Origin: Nitrospira sp. UBA5698
GTDB taxonomy: Bacteria > Nitrospirota > Nitrospiria > Nitrospirales > Nitrospiraceae
Direction: 5' to 3'
NCBI GenBank assembly: GCA_002420115.1
Contig: DIHK01000042.1
Coordinates: 125,680 to 189,679 of the forward strand
Length of the DNA stretch: 64,000 nt
Under the pieces are notes generated by a model, which worked only from the letters and a program-made list of their open reading frames with translations, ran no database searches and was not told the DNA's origin. Shown piece after piece: positions 18,050-27,800 of this stretch. Positions within the stretch are counted from its first letter, which is position 1, and each line of letters starts with the position of its first letter. The translations under genes were made by a program, and so were the position numbers.

Positions 18050-18125
18050 CCATTGGGCCAAACCGCTACACGTGCGTGGAAGCGACGCGAGAACGCCCCA
18101 AAAGGACTGTTGCACCATACTCAGG

Positions 18126-19259
18126 CTACCGCCGGTCGATCGGCACGTAGGGCCGGTTATGCTCGCCCGCATAGATTTGGTCTGGCCTAAATAGTTTATT
18201 TTCTCGCAACTGCTCTAACCAGTGGGCCAACCAGCCCGACACCCGTGCCATGGCAAAGAGCGGCGTAAAAAGATCGACATCGATTCCCATCTTGTCGTAG
18301 ATGATGCCGGAGTAGAAATCGACGTTTGGATAGATACCCTTCTTGTTCAGTGATTCACCCGCCGTCTGTTCAACCTCCACCGCAACATCATACAGGGAGG
18401 AGCTGCCGCACTCCTTGAATAACCGCCGACAGAGTTCTTGTAGGACGGTGGCCCGAGGATCTTTGACCTTATAGACACGATGGCCAAACCCCATCAGTTT
18501 CTTCTTATTCTGCAGCGCTCGCTCAACATATGTCCGTGCGTTCTCAGTCGCGCCGATCTCCTTCAGCATCATCACCACTTCTTCGTTCGCTCCTCCGTGT
18601 AGAGGCCCCTTCAGGGCACCGATCGATGAAGCCACGACGGTATAGGGATCGGCAAGCGTGGACGCCGTGACCAGCCCTGTAAAGGTGGAAGCATTCATGG
18701 TGTGTTCAGCATGAAGAATCAGACAGTCATCGAAGATTTGCGCCCATAATGGCAGCGTGACTGACTCCGTCAGCATATACAAAAAGTTTTCGCTGAACCC
18801 GAGATCGTCCCGTGGCGGAATGGGATCGTCACCATGACGCAGGCGCGCCCAGGCCGCCACGATCGTCGGCAGCTTCGCCACGAGCCGGACAGCGCTCCAA
18901 TAGTTGTTCTCGACGTCCTTGACGTTGCGACCAGGATAAAACATCCCGAGTGCCGCCACGGCCGCCTGCAGCGCATCCATGGGATGTCCTGTTTCAGGGA
19001 GACACTTCAGCAGATCGATGATGCGAAACTTGATGCGCCGATGATGGGTGACATCGTCCGTCCATTCTTGAAATTCGCTCTTCGAGGGCAGATGGCCGAA
19101 CAGGAGGAGATAGGTTGTTTCCAGGTACGATGAATCGGAGCAGAGCGTTTCCACTCGAATCCCACGATACTCCAGAATCCCACGCTCACCGTCGACATCG
19201 CTGATTGATGAGGTGGCAGCCGGCACTCCGGCAAGACCTGGCATGAAATCATGTGGCAT
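18126..19259 (-). CDS. gltA: Citrate synthase
   Basis: 377 residues; start ATG 19259 follows GAGGGAGG. Catalytic positions are recognisable: His in GPLHGGANEE, His in GFGHRVYKV, Asp in NVDFYSG, with HAEHTMNAST earlier. The enzyme condenses acetyl-CoA and oxaloacetate to citrate in the cytoplasm. The size is that of the short, dimeric type II-like/thermophile-style citrate synthases rather than the 427-residue NADH-inhibited type. A 2-methylcitrate synthase would look similar, but no prp genes are near. In organisms running a reductive TCA cycle this enzyme would serve the oxidative direction. Confidence 0.92.
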   Translation of the reverse strand: MPHDFMPGLAGVPAATSSISDVDGERGILEYRGIRVETLCSDSSYLETTYLLLFGHLPSKSEFQEWTDDVTHHRRIKFRIIDLLKCLPETGHPMDALQAAVAALGMFYPGRNVKDVENNYWSAVRLVAKLPTIVAAWARLRHGDDPIPPRDDLGFSENFLYMLTESVTLPLWAQIFDDCLILHAEHTMNASTFTGLVTASTLADPYTVVASSIGALKGPLHGGANEEVVMMLKEIGATENARTYVERALQNKKKLMGFGHRVYKVKDPRATVLQELCRRLFKECGSSSLYDVAVEVEQTAGESLNKKGIYPNVDFYSGIIYDKMGIDVDLFTPLFAMARVSGWLAHWLEQLRENKLFRPDQIYAGEHNRPYVPIDRR

Positions 19260-19439
19260 AGGGCCTCCCTCAGACGTAACAACAATAGATGAATACTATC
19301 GGTTTTCTTAACATCATACCGAAATCACCGCGATGCGTCATTCTTGCAATGGACCATGCTGCTTGGCATACTTCAGCTAGCAATACACCGTCACCAACGT
19401 GGACAGCCGGCAAGATATGGGAAGGGGATTCGGACACAG

Positions 19440-19832
19440 ATGAACCGAGCGACCATCCTCATGGCGAGCCCTCTTCTCCTCGCCGCAAGCCTTGCGCCAA
19501 CATTGCCCGCCTTAGCGGAAGAAAGTGTCCTTGCCTTCGCCGTCGTGAGCGAGGTTCCGAAGGACAGGACACGAGTTCCGGCCAAAGTGGCCATCGAGGG
19601 ATCGGTCACCGATATGATGCTCCTGGCCTCCGATCAGATCCTGTCGAATTTGGCCTGGAAGCAATTAGAATTCTGTCATGCCTTGAAGTTGGAAGGATTC
19701 AAAACCCCTGAAGGGCTTCGCGTCCACACCGTGCGCGCCATTGATGGCGCCATGTTACCGATGGTTCTGCAGGGGATTGAGGGAGATTGTCTGTTGAAAA
19801 AGGCCTTGGATGTTGCTCCCTTTGTCGACTAA
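19440..19832 (+). CDS. Periplasmic protein of unknown function
   Basis: 130 residues from ATG 19440, chosen because it starts a clean signal peptide (MNRATILMASPLLL..., cut after LPALA near residue 26) and has AAGGGG upstream; the frame is open further upstream. The mature protein is small with two cysteines (EFCHALK, GDCLLKK) that could form a disulphide. I recognise no family. It stands alone between gltA (divergent) and a repeat-rich gap. Confidence 0.6.
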   Translation: MNRATILMASPLLLAASLAPTLPALAEESVLAFAVVSEVPKDRTRVPAKVAIEGSVTDMMLLASDQILSNLAWKQLEFCHALKLEGFKTPEGLRVHTVRAIDGAMLPMVLQGIEGDCLLKKALDVAPFVD

Positions 19833-19839
19833 CATCCCA

Positions 19840-19878
19840 CAAGATGTTGAAAAAGTCCTCCCGCGTCGTTCTCGCATC
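19840..19878. repeat. Half copy of the long-hairpin repeat family
   Basis: AAGATGTTGAAAAAGTCC followed by CGTCGTTCTCGCATC matches one arm of the complete element at 33351-33457 (about 30 of 40 positions when that element is read on the minus strand). The opposite arm is missing. It starts directly after a gene stop codon. Confidence 0.5.
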
Positions 19879-19915
19879 ACTTTCTGAAGGTGTGAAGCGG
19901 TTTAGGCAAACGGGT

Positions 19916-19998
19916 TCAAGTTCAAGATGCGGAGTTCAAAGTTTCACGTTGCAGGTTTCAAATTTTCCGACAACATGAAACTCGAAACCAGAAACTCG
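19916..19998. repeat. TTTCA-type inverted repeat, copy 3
   Basis: GTTCAAGTTCAAG, AAAGTTTCACG and GGTTTCAAATTTT on the left face CATGAAACTCGAAACC and GAAACTCGGG on the right, around CCGACAACATG. It resembles copy 2, which contains CATGTTGTCGG in the opposite orientation. Confidence 0.6.
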
Positions 19999-20051
19999 GG
20001 ATCGAAGGAACAAACGACGAGGTACGAGCCGGCGGCCGGAGACGACGCCGA

Positions 20052-20420
20052 TCAGGCCGCACAGTCGGGGCACTGCGTAGGTTCCGGATCGGACTCGCAT
20101 TCTTCAGGTGTGAGAGGAAAGAGTATGTCACAGGACCGACAAGGACGAATCTCAAAGTAGGGAACGCCCTGGTCATCGATTTCGGTCGGAAGGAGGAGTT
20201 CACTCGGATCATATCCTACCAACGCTTCATCACTGAACTTCACGACAGCGAGGCGGTCGTTGAAGGCTTCAAAGGCAGCTTCCTGACCTTTGCGAGTCAA
20301 CACATGTCCCTGGACAAATACCGGCTGCCCCCTGCGTTTGATACGAAGGTCTTTGAGGGTTCGTTGAGAGGACATCGCACAGGAAAATTGGCCGGCAGAA
20401 CTGGTTCCAACCCAGGGCAT
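20052..20420 (-). CDS. Small protein with C-terminal zinc-ribbon-like cysteines
   Basis: 122 residues from ATG 20420 (AAAGAGAG upstream); ATG 20375 is an alternative start, giving MSSQRTLKDLRIKRRG. The frame continues into the TTTCA repeat, whose translation is clearly not native. The C-terminus has CRSC and CPDC with another Cys between, resembling a zinc ribbon; the middle (FEAFNDRLAVVKFSDEALVGYDPSELLLP) looks compact. Function unknown. Confidence 0.55.
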   Translation of the reverse strand: MPWVGTSSAGQFSCAMSSQRTLKDLRIKRRGQPVFVQGHVLTRKGQEAAFEAFNDRLAVVKFSDEALVGYDPSELLLPTEIDDQGVPYFEIRPCRSCDILFPLTPEECESDPEPTQCPDCAA

Positions 20421-20431
20421 AGCAGGACTCT

Positions 20432-20512
20432 CTTTCAAGTTTGACGTGTGAGATTTCAAGTTGTTCAGAAACCCAGTACCCGAAACCTCAAACTTGAAAC
20501 CTGACTGGTTGG
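20432..20512. repeat. TTTCA-type inverted repeat, copy 4
   Basis: TTTCAAGTTTGACGTGTGAG and GATTTCAAGTTG on the left face CCGAAACCTCAAACTTGAAA on the right. It separates the zinc-ribbon gene from the divergent ArsC-like gene. Confidence 0.65.
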
Positions 20513-20569
20513 GATCTACCATGGACTCAAAACAACGTCAAGGCGGACACTTTTTACCAAGGAGTTAGT

Positions 20570-20920
20570 ATGGCGGATATCACGATCTATCACAAACCGA
20601 CGTGCACAACCTGCCGCCAGGCAGTTCAACGGCTGAAGGACAGCGGCAAGCCCTTCACCGCCATCAATTACTACGAACAATCGTTCACAAAATCTCAACT
20701 CAAGAAGCTGCTCAAGAAAGCCGGACTCTCTCCTCGAGACGTGCTTCGGACCAAGGAAGAGATCTATCAGGAGCTGGGACTCTCGAAAAAGCAGCTGTCC
20801 GACGATGAACTACTTGATTTGATGGTCCAATATCCGGATTTGATTCAACGACCAATCGTCGAAAAAGGAGACCAGGCAATTCTGGCACGGCCGGCGGAAT
20901 CGATCGAGAAACTCTTGTAG
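20570..20920 (+). CDS. ArsC/Spx-like reductase (thioredoxin fold)
   Basis: 116 residues; start ATG 20570 behind AAGGAG. ArsC family: HKPTCTTCR with Cys 12 and Cys 15 as a CxxC, helical middle (KLLKKAGLSPRDVLRTKE), and the conserved RPIV segment with its arginine. The family includes glutaredoxin-dependent arsenate reductases and Spx-like regulators. No other arsenic genes are near, so a general thiol or unknown role is as likely as arsenate reduction. Confidence 0.8.
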   Translation: MADITIYHKPTCTTCRQAVQRLKDSGKPFTAINYYEQSFTKSQLKKLLKKAGLSPRDVLRTKEEIYQELGLSKKQLSDDELLDLMVQYPDLIQRPIVEKGDQAILARPAESIEKLL

Positions 20921-20933
20921 CGATGGTAGAGCC

Positions 20934-21116
20934 CCACGACTTACCAGCCGTGGTCCCTTTTGTGTCTTCGGCAGAACCCGCCGAAGCCTGTCCTCCTTCG
21001 CCAAGGCTTCTGAGGACACCCACTACGCATTTCTCCACAGCTTGACAGCTGTGGCTTCCTGCGTAGGTGGGTGAAACAATCCTCCAGCTTCATGGAGGTC
21101 AAGGCTGAGGCTCAGC
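20934..21116. other. Array of six consecutive hairpins in the arsC-like/rnd gap
   Basis: Stems in order: CCACG/CGTGG (20934-20953); CTTCGGC/GCCGAAG (20966-20986); TGTCCTC/GAGGACA with inner CCTT/AAGG (20989-21018); a long compound stem CACCCACTACGCA/TGCGTAGGTGGGTG with inner CCACAGC/GCTGTGG (21017-21073); CCTCCA/TGGAGG (21081-21098); GCTGAG/CTCAGC (21104-21116). It is too regular to be chance: either a structured RNA or the remnant end of a mobile element such as IS200/IS605. The first stem may also terminate the ArsC-like gene. Confidence 0.6.
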
Positions 21117-21212
21117 TTCAGCAGATCCATACGCTTAAGCGCAACCTTCGCCGGTCCGGTTTCACTCGGTGCAGCCTTACCGGCAACCATTGTCAGTGAG
21201 GCTGCGAATGGC

Positions 21213-22418
21213 TTACTGATCAGTGGTCGGCTCGAAGGGCGACCATCGAATCGCGCGTGTGGTTGGGTCAACGGTAAAGGCTAGCTTCCCATCTAAGGCC
21301 CCGAGCAAAAGATCTCCGACCAAGATTCGTCGCCACCCCTTGAGAAGCGGCAGTTCCAACGTCGCTCGGTTGACTTTGGCATCGACCAACTCTTGAAGAT
21401 CCGACGTCGTAGCCAAGAGCGTCGGTGCGATCTCTTCTTGCAACGCTCGCGCCTTCACGATTGCCTGCAGGAGCTCCACCAATCCATTGAATTCAGGCTC
21501 AGGTTTTCGCTCTTTATTGAGCACCGGCCAGGCCGTCGATGGAAGCGCGAGTGCGGCCTGAATCGTTGAGAAAATCGATTCTCCATTACGGTCAATCTCC
21601 GAGCTGTGGAGCCCTCTGACCTTGCGCAACTCATCCTGGTGCCGTGGCGGATGCCGCGCCAATTGGAGCAGGACTTCATCCCGGATGACTCGGCTTCGAG
21701 GCACATTGCGCCGCTTCGCTTCGCCTTCACGCCAAGCCGCGAGTTCCCGAAGAACAGCGGCTGCTCTCGGCTTCAGCTGATCCCATCCCCGTATCCGTTG
21801 ATAGCGTTCCTGCGGTTCCCGCCGGGACTCGCCGACTGCCCCTTCCAGACGCGTGAACTCTTCGTGGACCCACGGCAACCGACCGAGTTTGGATAACTTG
21901 GCCTGCAGATGATCATGAATCGCCAGTAGAAACGTCACGTCCTCCAATGCATAGGCCAGCTGATCATGAGACAGCGGGCGCGCACTCCAATTGGTGAACG
22001 TATGGGCCTTATCCAATCGTCTCCCATGCACCCGCTGAACAAGATTGGCATAGGCGACCTGCGGGCCAAAGCCCACCATGGCTGCAGCAATCTGGGTATC
22101 GAAGAACGGTTTCGGTATCTGGCCGGCATGAACCGCAAAGAGATCTAGGTCTTGTCGCCCAGCATGCACAACCTTCTGAACCCGCTCATCGCAGACGACT
22201 TCCCAGAATTCATCGAGGCCCCCCTCCGACAAGACCGCTGGAAAATCGATAATAGCCGCCGTCTGTTCGGTCGCGACTTGGATCAGCTCCAGCTTGGGAA
22301 CAAAACTGTCTTCCCCGACAAATTCGGTGTCCAACGCCAGGCGGGGACTGTCACGGAGTTGCCGGCACAACTCGCCGAGTTCACTGGCACTCGTAATGTA
22401 CTGTGGTGGAGTGGACAT
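21213..22418 (-). CDS. rnd: Ribonuclease D
   Basis: 401 residues. DEDD 3'-5' exonuclease motifs: LALDTEFVGE (motif I), VVHAGRQDLDLF (motif II), YALEDVTFLL (motif III). HRDC-type helical domains follow (LRELAAWREGEAKRRNVPRSRV..., RNATLELPLLKGWRR-like end). RNase D trims the 3' ends of tRNA precursors and other stable RNAs. The start codon lies 13 bases after the J-domain gene stop, so the two are probably co-transcribed, downstream of the malic enzyme gene. Confidence 0.9.
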   Translation of the reverse strand: MSTPPQYITSASELGELCRQLRDSPRLALDTEFVGEDSFVPKLELIQVATEQTAAIIDFPAVLSEGGLDEFWEVVCDERVQKVVHAGRQDLDLFAVHAGQIPKPFFDTQIAAAMVGFGPQVAYANLVQRVHGRRLDKAHTFTNWSARPLSHDQLAYALEDVTFLLAIHDHLQAKLSKLGRLPWVHEEFTRLEGAVGESRREPQERYQRIRGWDQLKPRAAAVLRELAAWREGEAKRRNVPRSRVIRDEVLLQLARHPPRHQDELRKVRGLHSSEIDRNGESIFSTIQAALALPSTAWPVLNKERKPEPEFNGLVELLQAIVKARALQEEIAPTLLATTSDLQELVDAKVNRATLELPLLKGWRRILVGDLLLGALDGKLAFTVDPTTRAIRWSPFEPTTDQ

Positions 22419-22431
22419 TATCCCTGATGCA

Positions 22432-23061
22432 TCATTCCGAGGGGTTGTAGGGACGATCTGGCGGTCGCATCGGTTCTGTGTTGCTCAGACTGAGATATTC
22501 CTTGAGGAATTGGTAGGCTTCCAACATCCGGCGTAGTTCTGGTTCAGAACGACGATCCCCGTTGTTGGCATCCGGATGAAGCTGCTTGGCCTTCGTCCTG
22601 AAGGACGCCGTCACATCCGCCAGCGAGCTCCCAAACTCAACCCCCATGATGGCATAGGCATCCACCGCGTTGTTCACCCCGGTCGGATTCTCCGACAAGG
22701 GTCCCGATCCGCTGGCGGCTTTCAACATGTCTGCTAGACTCACCCGCTTGCGCCGCCGCCGCGGGCGTTCCCGAATTTCACTGTCGAACTCATCCCAGCG
22801 ATCCTCGACGAACTCCAACCGTGACTCCAACCGCATGGCGCCGCTCAAATCCCGAATGACCTCTAACTCTTCTTCAATTTCGACCAGCGACTTGATGACC
22901 TCCTCCAGGCCATGTTCCACCTGAAAAAACCCGTCCACCCGTTCCTCCATCATGGTCTCAACCGCCACGTCCAGACTCTCCTCGGTTTTTGCACGCAAGG
23001 ACCCGATCCGCTTTTGCATCCCCGTTCGGAACTTCAAAAATTTGGCGGTTGAAAACGGCAT
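22432..23061 (-). CDS. J-domain (DnaJ-like) protein
   Basis: 209 residues. The N-terminal 100 are highly charged and probably coiled-coil (VEEE/IEEELEVIRD), followed by a basic RPRRRRKR patch. A J domain occupies about residues 135-195, with HPD at 162-164 (LHPDANNGDRRSE) and helix IV (MLEAYQFLKEYL). J domains stimulate Hsp70 (DnaK); the client here is unknown. No zinc-finger or G/F region is present, so it is a class C-type J protein. It lies between the malic enzyme and rnd genes. Confidence 0.8.
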   Translation of the reverse strand: MPFSTAKFLKFRTGMQKRIGSLRAKTEESLDVAVETMMEERVDGFFQVEHGLEEVIKSLVEIEEELEVIRDLSGAMRLESRLEFVEDRWDEFDSEIRERPRRRRKRVSLADMLKAASGSGPLSENPTGVNNAVDAYAIMGVEFGSSLADVTASFRTKAKQLHPDANNGDRRSEPELRRMLEAYQFLKEYLSLSNTEPMRPPDRPYNPSE

Positions 23062-23163
23062 GGCACTCCCCTGATTTCCAAGGGCCGCATTCTACCACAG
23101 CGGATGCGCCGGTCTGAAGGCTGAAGAAACCTTGCAAAACCAGCCCGATAGAAGAATACGACA

Positions 23164-24606
23164 CTATTCAGGGAGGGGTGGCTCATCCGCTCGTGCCCGT
23201 CTTCTGGCGACGCCGCTCGCACGTGCTGCGGCCGCCACGGCCCGCGCAACCTGGGGAACGACTTCCTTATCGAAGACGCTGGGGATAATATAATCCTCAC
23301 CGAGCGTATGCTCCGGAATCACGTGAGCGATGGCCTGTGCCGCCGCCAACTTCATGGCCTCATTGATCTCACCCGCCTGCACATCGAGCGCCCCTCGAAA
23401 GATTCCCGGAAAGGCCAGGGCATTGTTGATCTGGTTCGGATAATCCGATCGCCCCGTGGCAAAAATCCTGCTATGAGCACTGCCGATTTCGGGAGGCACT
23501 TCCGGATCAGGGTTCGCCAACGCAAAAACGATTCGATCGGAAGCCATCAAATCAAGATCCTCTGCCGTCACGACATTGCCGACTGACAGACCAATAAAAA
23601 CATCTGCACCTTTCAACGCATCACGCAACGTACCCTTGGGTTTGTCCTTGCTCAAACAAGCACGGAGGTCGGTTCGGCAAGCCCGAAGTTGCTCAGCTTC
23701 TCCATGGAGGATGATGCCCTCCTTGTCACATCCCAGTACATGCGCCGCACCAGCTGCCAGCAAGATACGGCAGCAAGCCGTACCGGCAGCCCCAAGTCCG
23801 TTGACGACGATCCGGACCTGGTCCAGTGGCCTTCCTATAACCCTGAGGGCGTTCGTCAATGCGGCCAGCAACACCACGGCCGTGCCATGCTGATCGTCAT
23901 GCATCACAGGAATATCAAGAACTTGCTTTAACTTCTGTTCAATCTCGAAGCAACGCGGTGCGCTGATGTCTTCCAAATTGATCCCGCCAAATCCAGGGGC
24001 AATGCCCTGGACGATTCGGACGATGTCATCTGGATCTTGCGTACTCACACAAATTGGCCAGGCATCGATCCCGGCGAACTCTTTGAAGAGCATCACCTTG
24101 CCTTCCATAACAGGAAGCGCCGCCTCCGGACCAAGATTCCCCAATCCCAGCACGGCTGAGCCATCCGAGACGACGGCAACACTATTGCTCTTGCTCGTAA
24201 AGGTATAGACTTTCGACTTCTCCTTCGCGATGGCCTGCGAAACCCGTCCCACTCCAGGCGTGTAGACCATAGACAGCACGTTCCTGGTACTGATCGGCAC
24301 TTTACTGCCCACCCGGATCTTGCCGCCAAGATGGAGAAGAAAAATCCGGTCAGAAGCGGACAGCACCGTCACATCGGGCAAGGCATGCAACCGTGCCAAA
24401 ACCTTTTCACCATGCTCCTCGTTCTGGACATCAAAGGTGAGATCTCTCACCATGCGTGTCTTGGTCGCCGACACCAGGTCAACCGCCCCCAGATTCGCCT
24501 GCTCCTCTGCCAAGAGTGCCGCAACTTGCGCAAAGATGCCGGGCTTGTTCCCCAGTTCAAGTCGGACCGTCAAGCGATAGTTCGAATATGGGCCGATCTC
24601 GCTCAT
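23164..24606 (-). CDS. NAD-dependent malic enzyme with N-terminal ACT domain
   Basis: 480 residues. An ACT domain is at about residues 8-85 (NYRLTVRLELGNKPGIFAQVAALL). The malic enzyme core follows, with YTPGVGRVSQAI, SNSVAVVSDGSAVLGLGNLGP, a metal/substrate region HDDQHGTAVVLLAALTNAL and a Rossmann motif VVNGLGAAGTACCRILLAAG; FALANPDPEVPPEI is near the end. It converts malate to pyruvate and CO2, or the reverse, in the cytoplasm. The ACT domain suggests allosteric control by an amino acid or other small ligand. The J-domain and rnd genes follow on the same strand. Confidence 0.9.
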   Translation of the reverse strand: MSEIGPYSNYRLTVRLELGNKPGIFAQVAALLAEEQANLGAVDLVSATKTRMVRDLTFDVQNEEHGEKVLARLHALPDVTVLSASDRIFLLHLGGKIRVGSKVPISTRNVLSMVYTPGVGRVSQAIAKEKSKVYTFTSKSNSVAVVSDGSAVLGLGNLGPEAALPVMEGKVMLFKEFAGIDAWPICVSTQDPDDIVRIVQGIAPGFGGINLEDISAPRCFEIEQKLKQVLDIPVMHDDQHGTAVVLLAALTNALRVIGRPLDQVRIVVNGLGAAGTACCRILLAAGAAHVLGCDKEGIILHGEAEQLRACRTDLRACLSKDKPKGTLRDALKGADVFIGLSVGNVVTAEDLDLMASDRIVFALANPDPEVPPEIGSAHSRIFATGRSDYPNQINNALAFPGIFRGALDVQAGEINEAMKLAAAQAIAHVIPEHTLGEDYIIPSVFDKEVVPQVARAVAAAARASGVARRRARADEPPLPE

Positions 24607-24689
24607 AAATCCCGTTATCTTCCCCTTCCTCCAGTGAAGCCTACCACAAACACGTCGTTCGTGAAGCCGATCTCGCTATCCGGCACAAC

Positions 24690-24768
24690 GGTTTCAGGTT
24701 GCTGGTTTCACGTTTCACGTGGCATGGGAGGATTCCCCCGGAACTTGAAATAAGAAACCTGAAACTGG
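24690..24768. repeat. TTTCA-type inverted repeat, copy 5
   Basis: GGTTTCAGGTTGCTGGTTTCACGTTTCACG on the left (cited in parts: GGTTTCAGGTTG, GGTTTCACGTTTCACG) faces GGAACTTGAAATAAGAAACC and TGAAACTGGG on the right. It lies between the divergent malic enzyme and YyaL-fusion genes. Confidence 0.65.
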
Positions 24769-24837
24769 GTGACGAAATACATTGTGCCCGCGTCTCATCC
24801 GTTGACGCTCTTCTCGTCACGATGCTAGGTTGAGCCT

Positions 24838-27800
24838 ATGTCATCGTCTTCCACGACCGGCAAGCCGAATCGGCTTATCCACGAAACAAGCCCCTATCTG
24901 CTTCAACATGCCTACAATCCCGTTGACTGGTATCCCTGGGGACCAGAAGCGCTCCAGGTCGCAAGAGAGAAGAATCGTCCCATCCTCCTGTCAATCGGGT
25001 ACTCTGCCTGCCACTGGTGCCACGTCATGGAACGGGAATCATTCGAGAACCAGACCATTGCTGAACTCATGAATCGCTGGTTCATCTGTATCAAGGTCGA
25101 TCGGGAGGAGCGACCTGATCTCGATGAGATCTATATGGCCGCCACAGTTGCCATGAACCATGGGCAAGGTGGGTGGCCAATGACCGTCTTTCTGACACCG
25201 GAGCAGCAACCGTTTTTTGCCGGCACGTACTTTCCCCCAGAAGACCGTTGGGGGCGGCCCGGCTTCGGCTCCGTGTTGAAGAAGATTGCCGATTATTGGG
25301 AGACACACCCCTCAGAGGTCCTGGAGCAAGCTCAAGAGCTGACCGCGCAGTTGCAAGGCTCGCGGCAGCACATCTCTCCCATCTCGATCAGTGAAGCAGT
25401 CATGGAAGAGGCGGTGATTCAATTCAAGGACGAGTTCGACGAGACGCATGGCGGCTTCGGAACAGCCCCGAAGTTTCCCCCCGCCATGGGGTTATCATTA
25501 CTCCTTCGTAGCCATCGACGATCGGGCGATGCTCACACCCTTACCATGGTCACCAAGACCCTCGATATGATGGCAGCCGGTGGGATCTACGACCATATCG
25601 GTGGCGGTTTCGCGCGTTACTCGACAGATGCCCGATGGCTGGTCCCTCATTTTGAAAAGATGCTCTACGACAACGCGCTGCTGACACGTGTGTATGTCGA
25701 AGCCTACCAAGTCACCAAGACGCCACGCTATCGCGACGTGGCGACCGATGTGCTCAATTATATCTGCCGTGAAATGACCGGGCCTGAAGGTGGATTCTAC
25801 TCCTCGACTGATGCCGACTCAGAAGGCGTGGAAGGAAAGTTTTTCGTCTGGACCCCGACTCAGGTCCAGGAAGTGCTCCGGAACGAAGAAGACAGCCGGC
25901 GACTGTGTGCCTTGTACGACATTACGAAATCAGGCAATTGGGAACACACCAGCATCCCCAATCGTCTCCAACCCATTGAGGACGTGGCGAGACAACTCCA
26001 GCTCACACCGGATGAGCTCCTGAATACCGCCTCACGGGTGAAGCCCCTGCTGTATGAAGCCAGGCGGCAGCGCGTCGCTCCCGGACTTGATGACAAGATC
26101 ATCACCTCATGGAACGGGATGATGCTCTCGGCCATGGCCGAAGCCGCGCGAGTCTTTGGCGACGTTCGATATCTCCGACAGGCTACCCAGACAGCCGACT
26201 ACTTACTCCAACACCATGCCAGACCTGATGGACGCCTCTTCCGCACCTCACGCGCCGGCCGTGCACATCTCGACGCCTATCTGGAAGACTATGCCTACCT
26301 AGCCGAAGGCCTGGTGGATCTCTACGAAGCCGGCGCCGCTGAATCCTATCTCTTTGCCGCCGCACGATTGGCCGACTACTTGATGACAGACTTTCGGGAC
26401 GAGGAGCAGGGTGGATTCTACACCACGGCAAAACAGCACGAAGCGCTCATCCTGCGTCATCGCGAGGGTACAGACGGTGCGACGCCCAGCGCTAACGCGG
26501 TGGCAGCATCTGCCCTGGCTCGACTGTCCTTTCACTTTGATCGAGACGACTGGCGCCGTGCTGCGACTGCCGCAATACGAGCCTACGGCCGGCAGATGAC
26601 CCGCTATCCCCGCGCATTTGCGAAGAGTCTTGCGGTCGTTGACTTTTTAACCGAAGGTCCGGTGGAACTGGCTTTTATCGGCAATGCTGTACAGGGATCG
26701 CTCAGCTCGCTTCAACAGGCCGTGGCCCAATGCTATCTGCCCAATCGTATCATCGCGGTGGGCTCACCATTGACACCATCGTCCTTGCCGCTTTTGAAAG
26801 ACCGGCCAGCCGCTTCCGGACTGCCCAGTCTCTACATTTGCCGAAATTACACCTGCCGGCAGCCGATCACGGATCCTCGTCTTGTGACAGAAGCCTTACA
26901 AACCGATCAGTCCACCTCCTTGAAGTTGGAGAATGAACCAAGGATGCTGAGCGGCGCTAGGCTGCCGGGACAGGCTACCACCCAGGGTACAGCAAATTAC
27001 GCATCCCGTATACTGTCGCGGAGTGGACAGGCCAATCTGGCACAGGGGCTGACACCCCTCGGTACGACAGGCCTCACCACGACAAGGATTGGGTTCGGCA
27101 CCTATCGGGTCGACACCCAGCATGCTGAGCATCGGGCTGCTCTTATACAGGCTCTACAAACCTCGTGCAACCTTATCGACACCTCTACAAACTACACGGA
27201 CGGAGACAGCGAGCGGTTGGTGGGCTCCGTGCTGGCTGAACTTGTTGCATCCGGTGAGGTTCAGCGCAATGAGATCATCGTGGTCTCAAAAATTGGGTAC
27301 ATCCAAGGACAGAATCTGAAGATCGCCGAAGCGAAGGAAAAGGCTGGGCACCCGTACCCCGACATGGTGAAGTACGGGGATGGAATTTGGCATTGCATTC
27401 ATCCGGAATTCTTGGCGGACCAGCTGACATCATCATTAGATCGCCTTGGGCTGACTACGCTCGACGTCTGCCTGCTTCATAACCCGGAATATTTTCTCTT
27501 GGAGGCCCGGCATCGCAGCGTTACAGATATCGAGAAGCTGCGTACCGAGTTCTACGATCGCCTGCAGCGAGCCTTTGCCTATTTTGAGAGCCAGGTGGCA
27601 GCTGGACGCCTTCAATACTATGGTGTATCCTCGAACACCATCGCATCGTCCGCCGATGATCCAGAAGGGACATCCCTCTCGCTCATGGTGCAAGCAGCTG
27701 AAAAAGCCGCACGCTCTCTCGGGGCATCTCCCCATCACTTTCAGGTCGTACAATGCCCGATGAATCTCTTCGAATCAGGGCCCGCCACACGAGCCAATAC

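Noticed and set aside
15165..24768. TTTCA repeats as a possible CRISPR array
   Set aside because: The units are inverted, degenerate and spread over separate gaps; there are no regular spacers and no cas genes.
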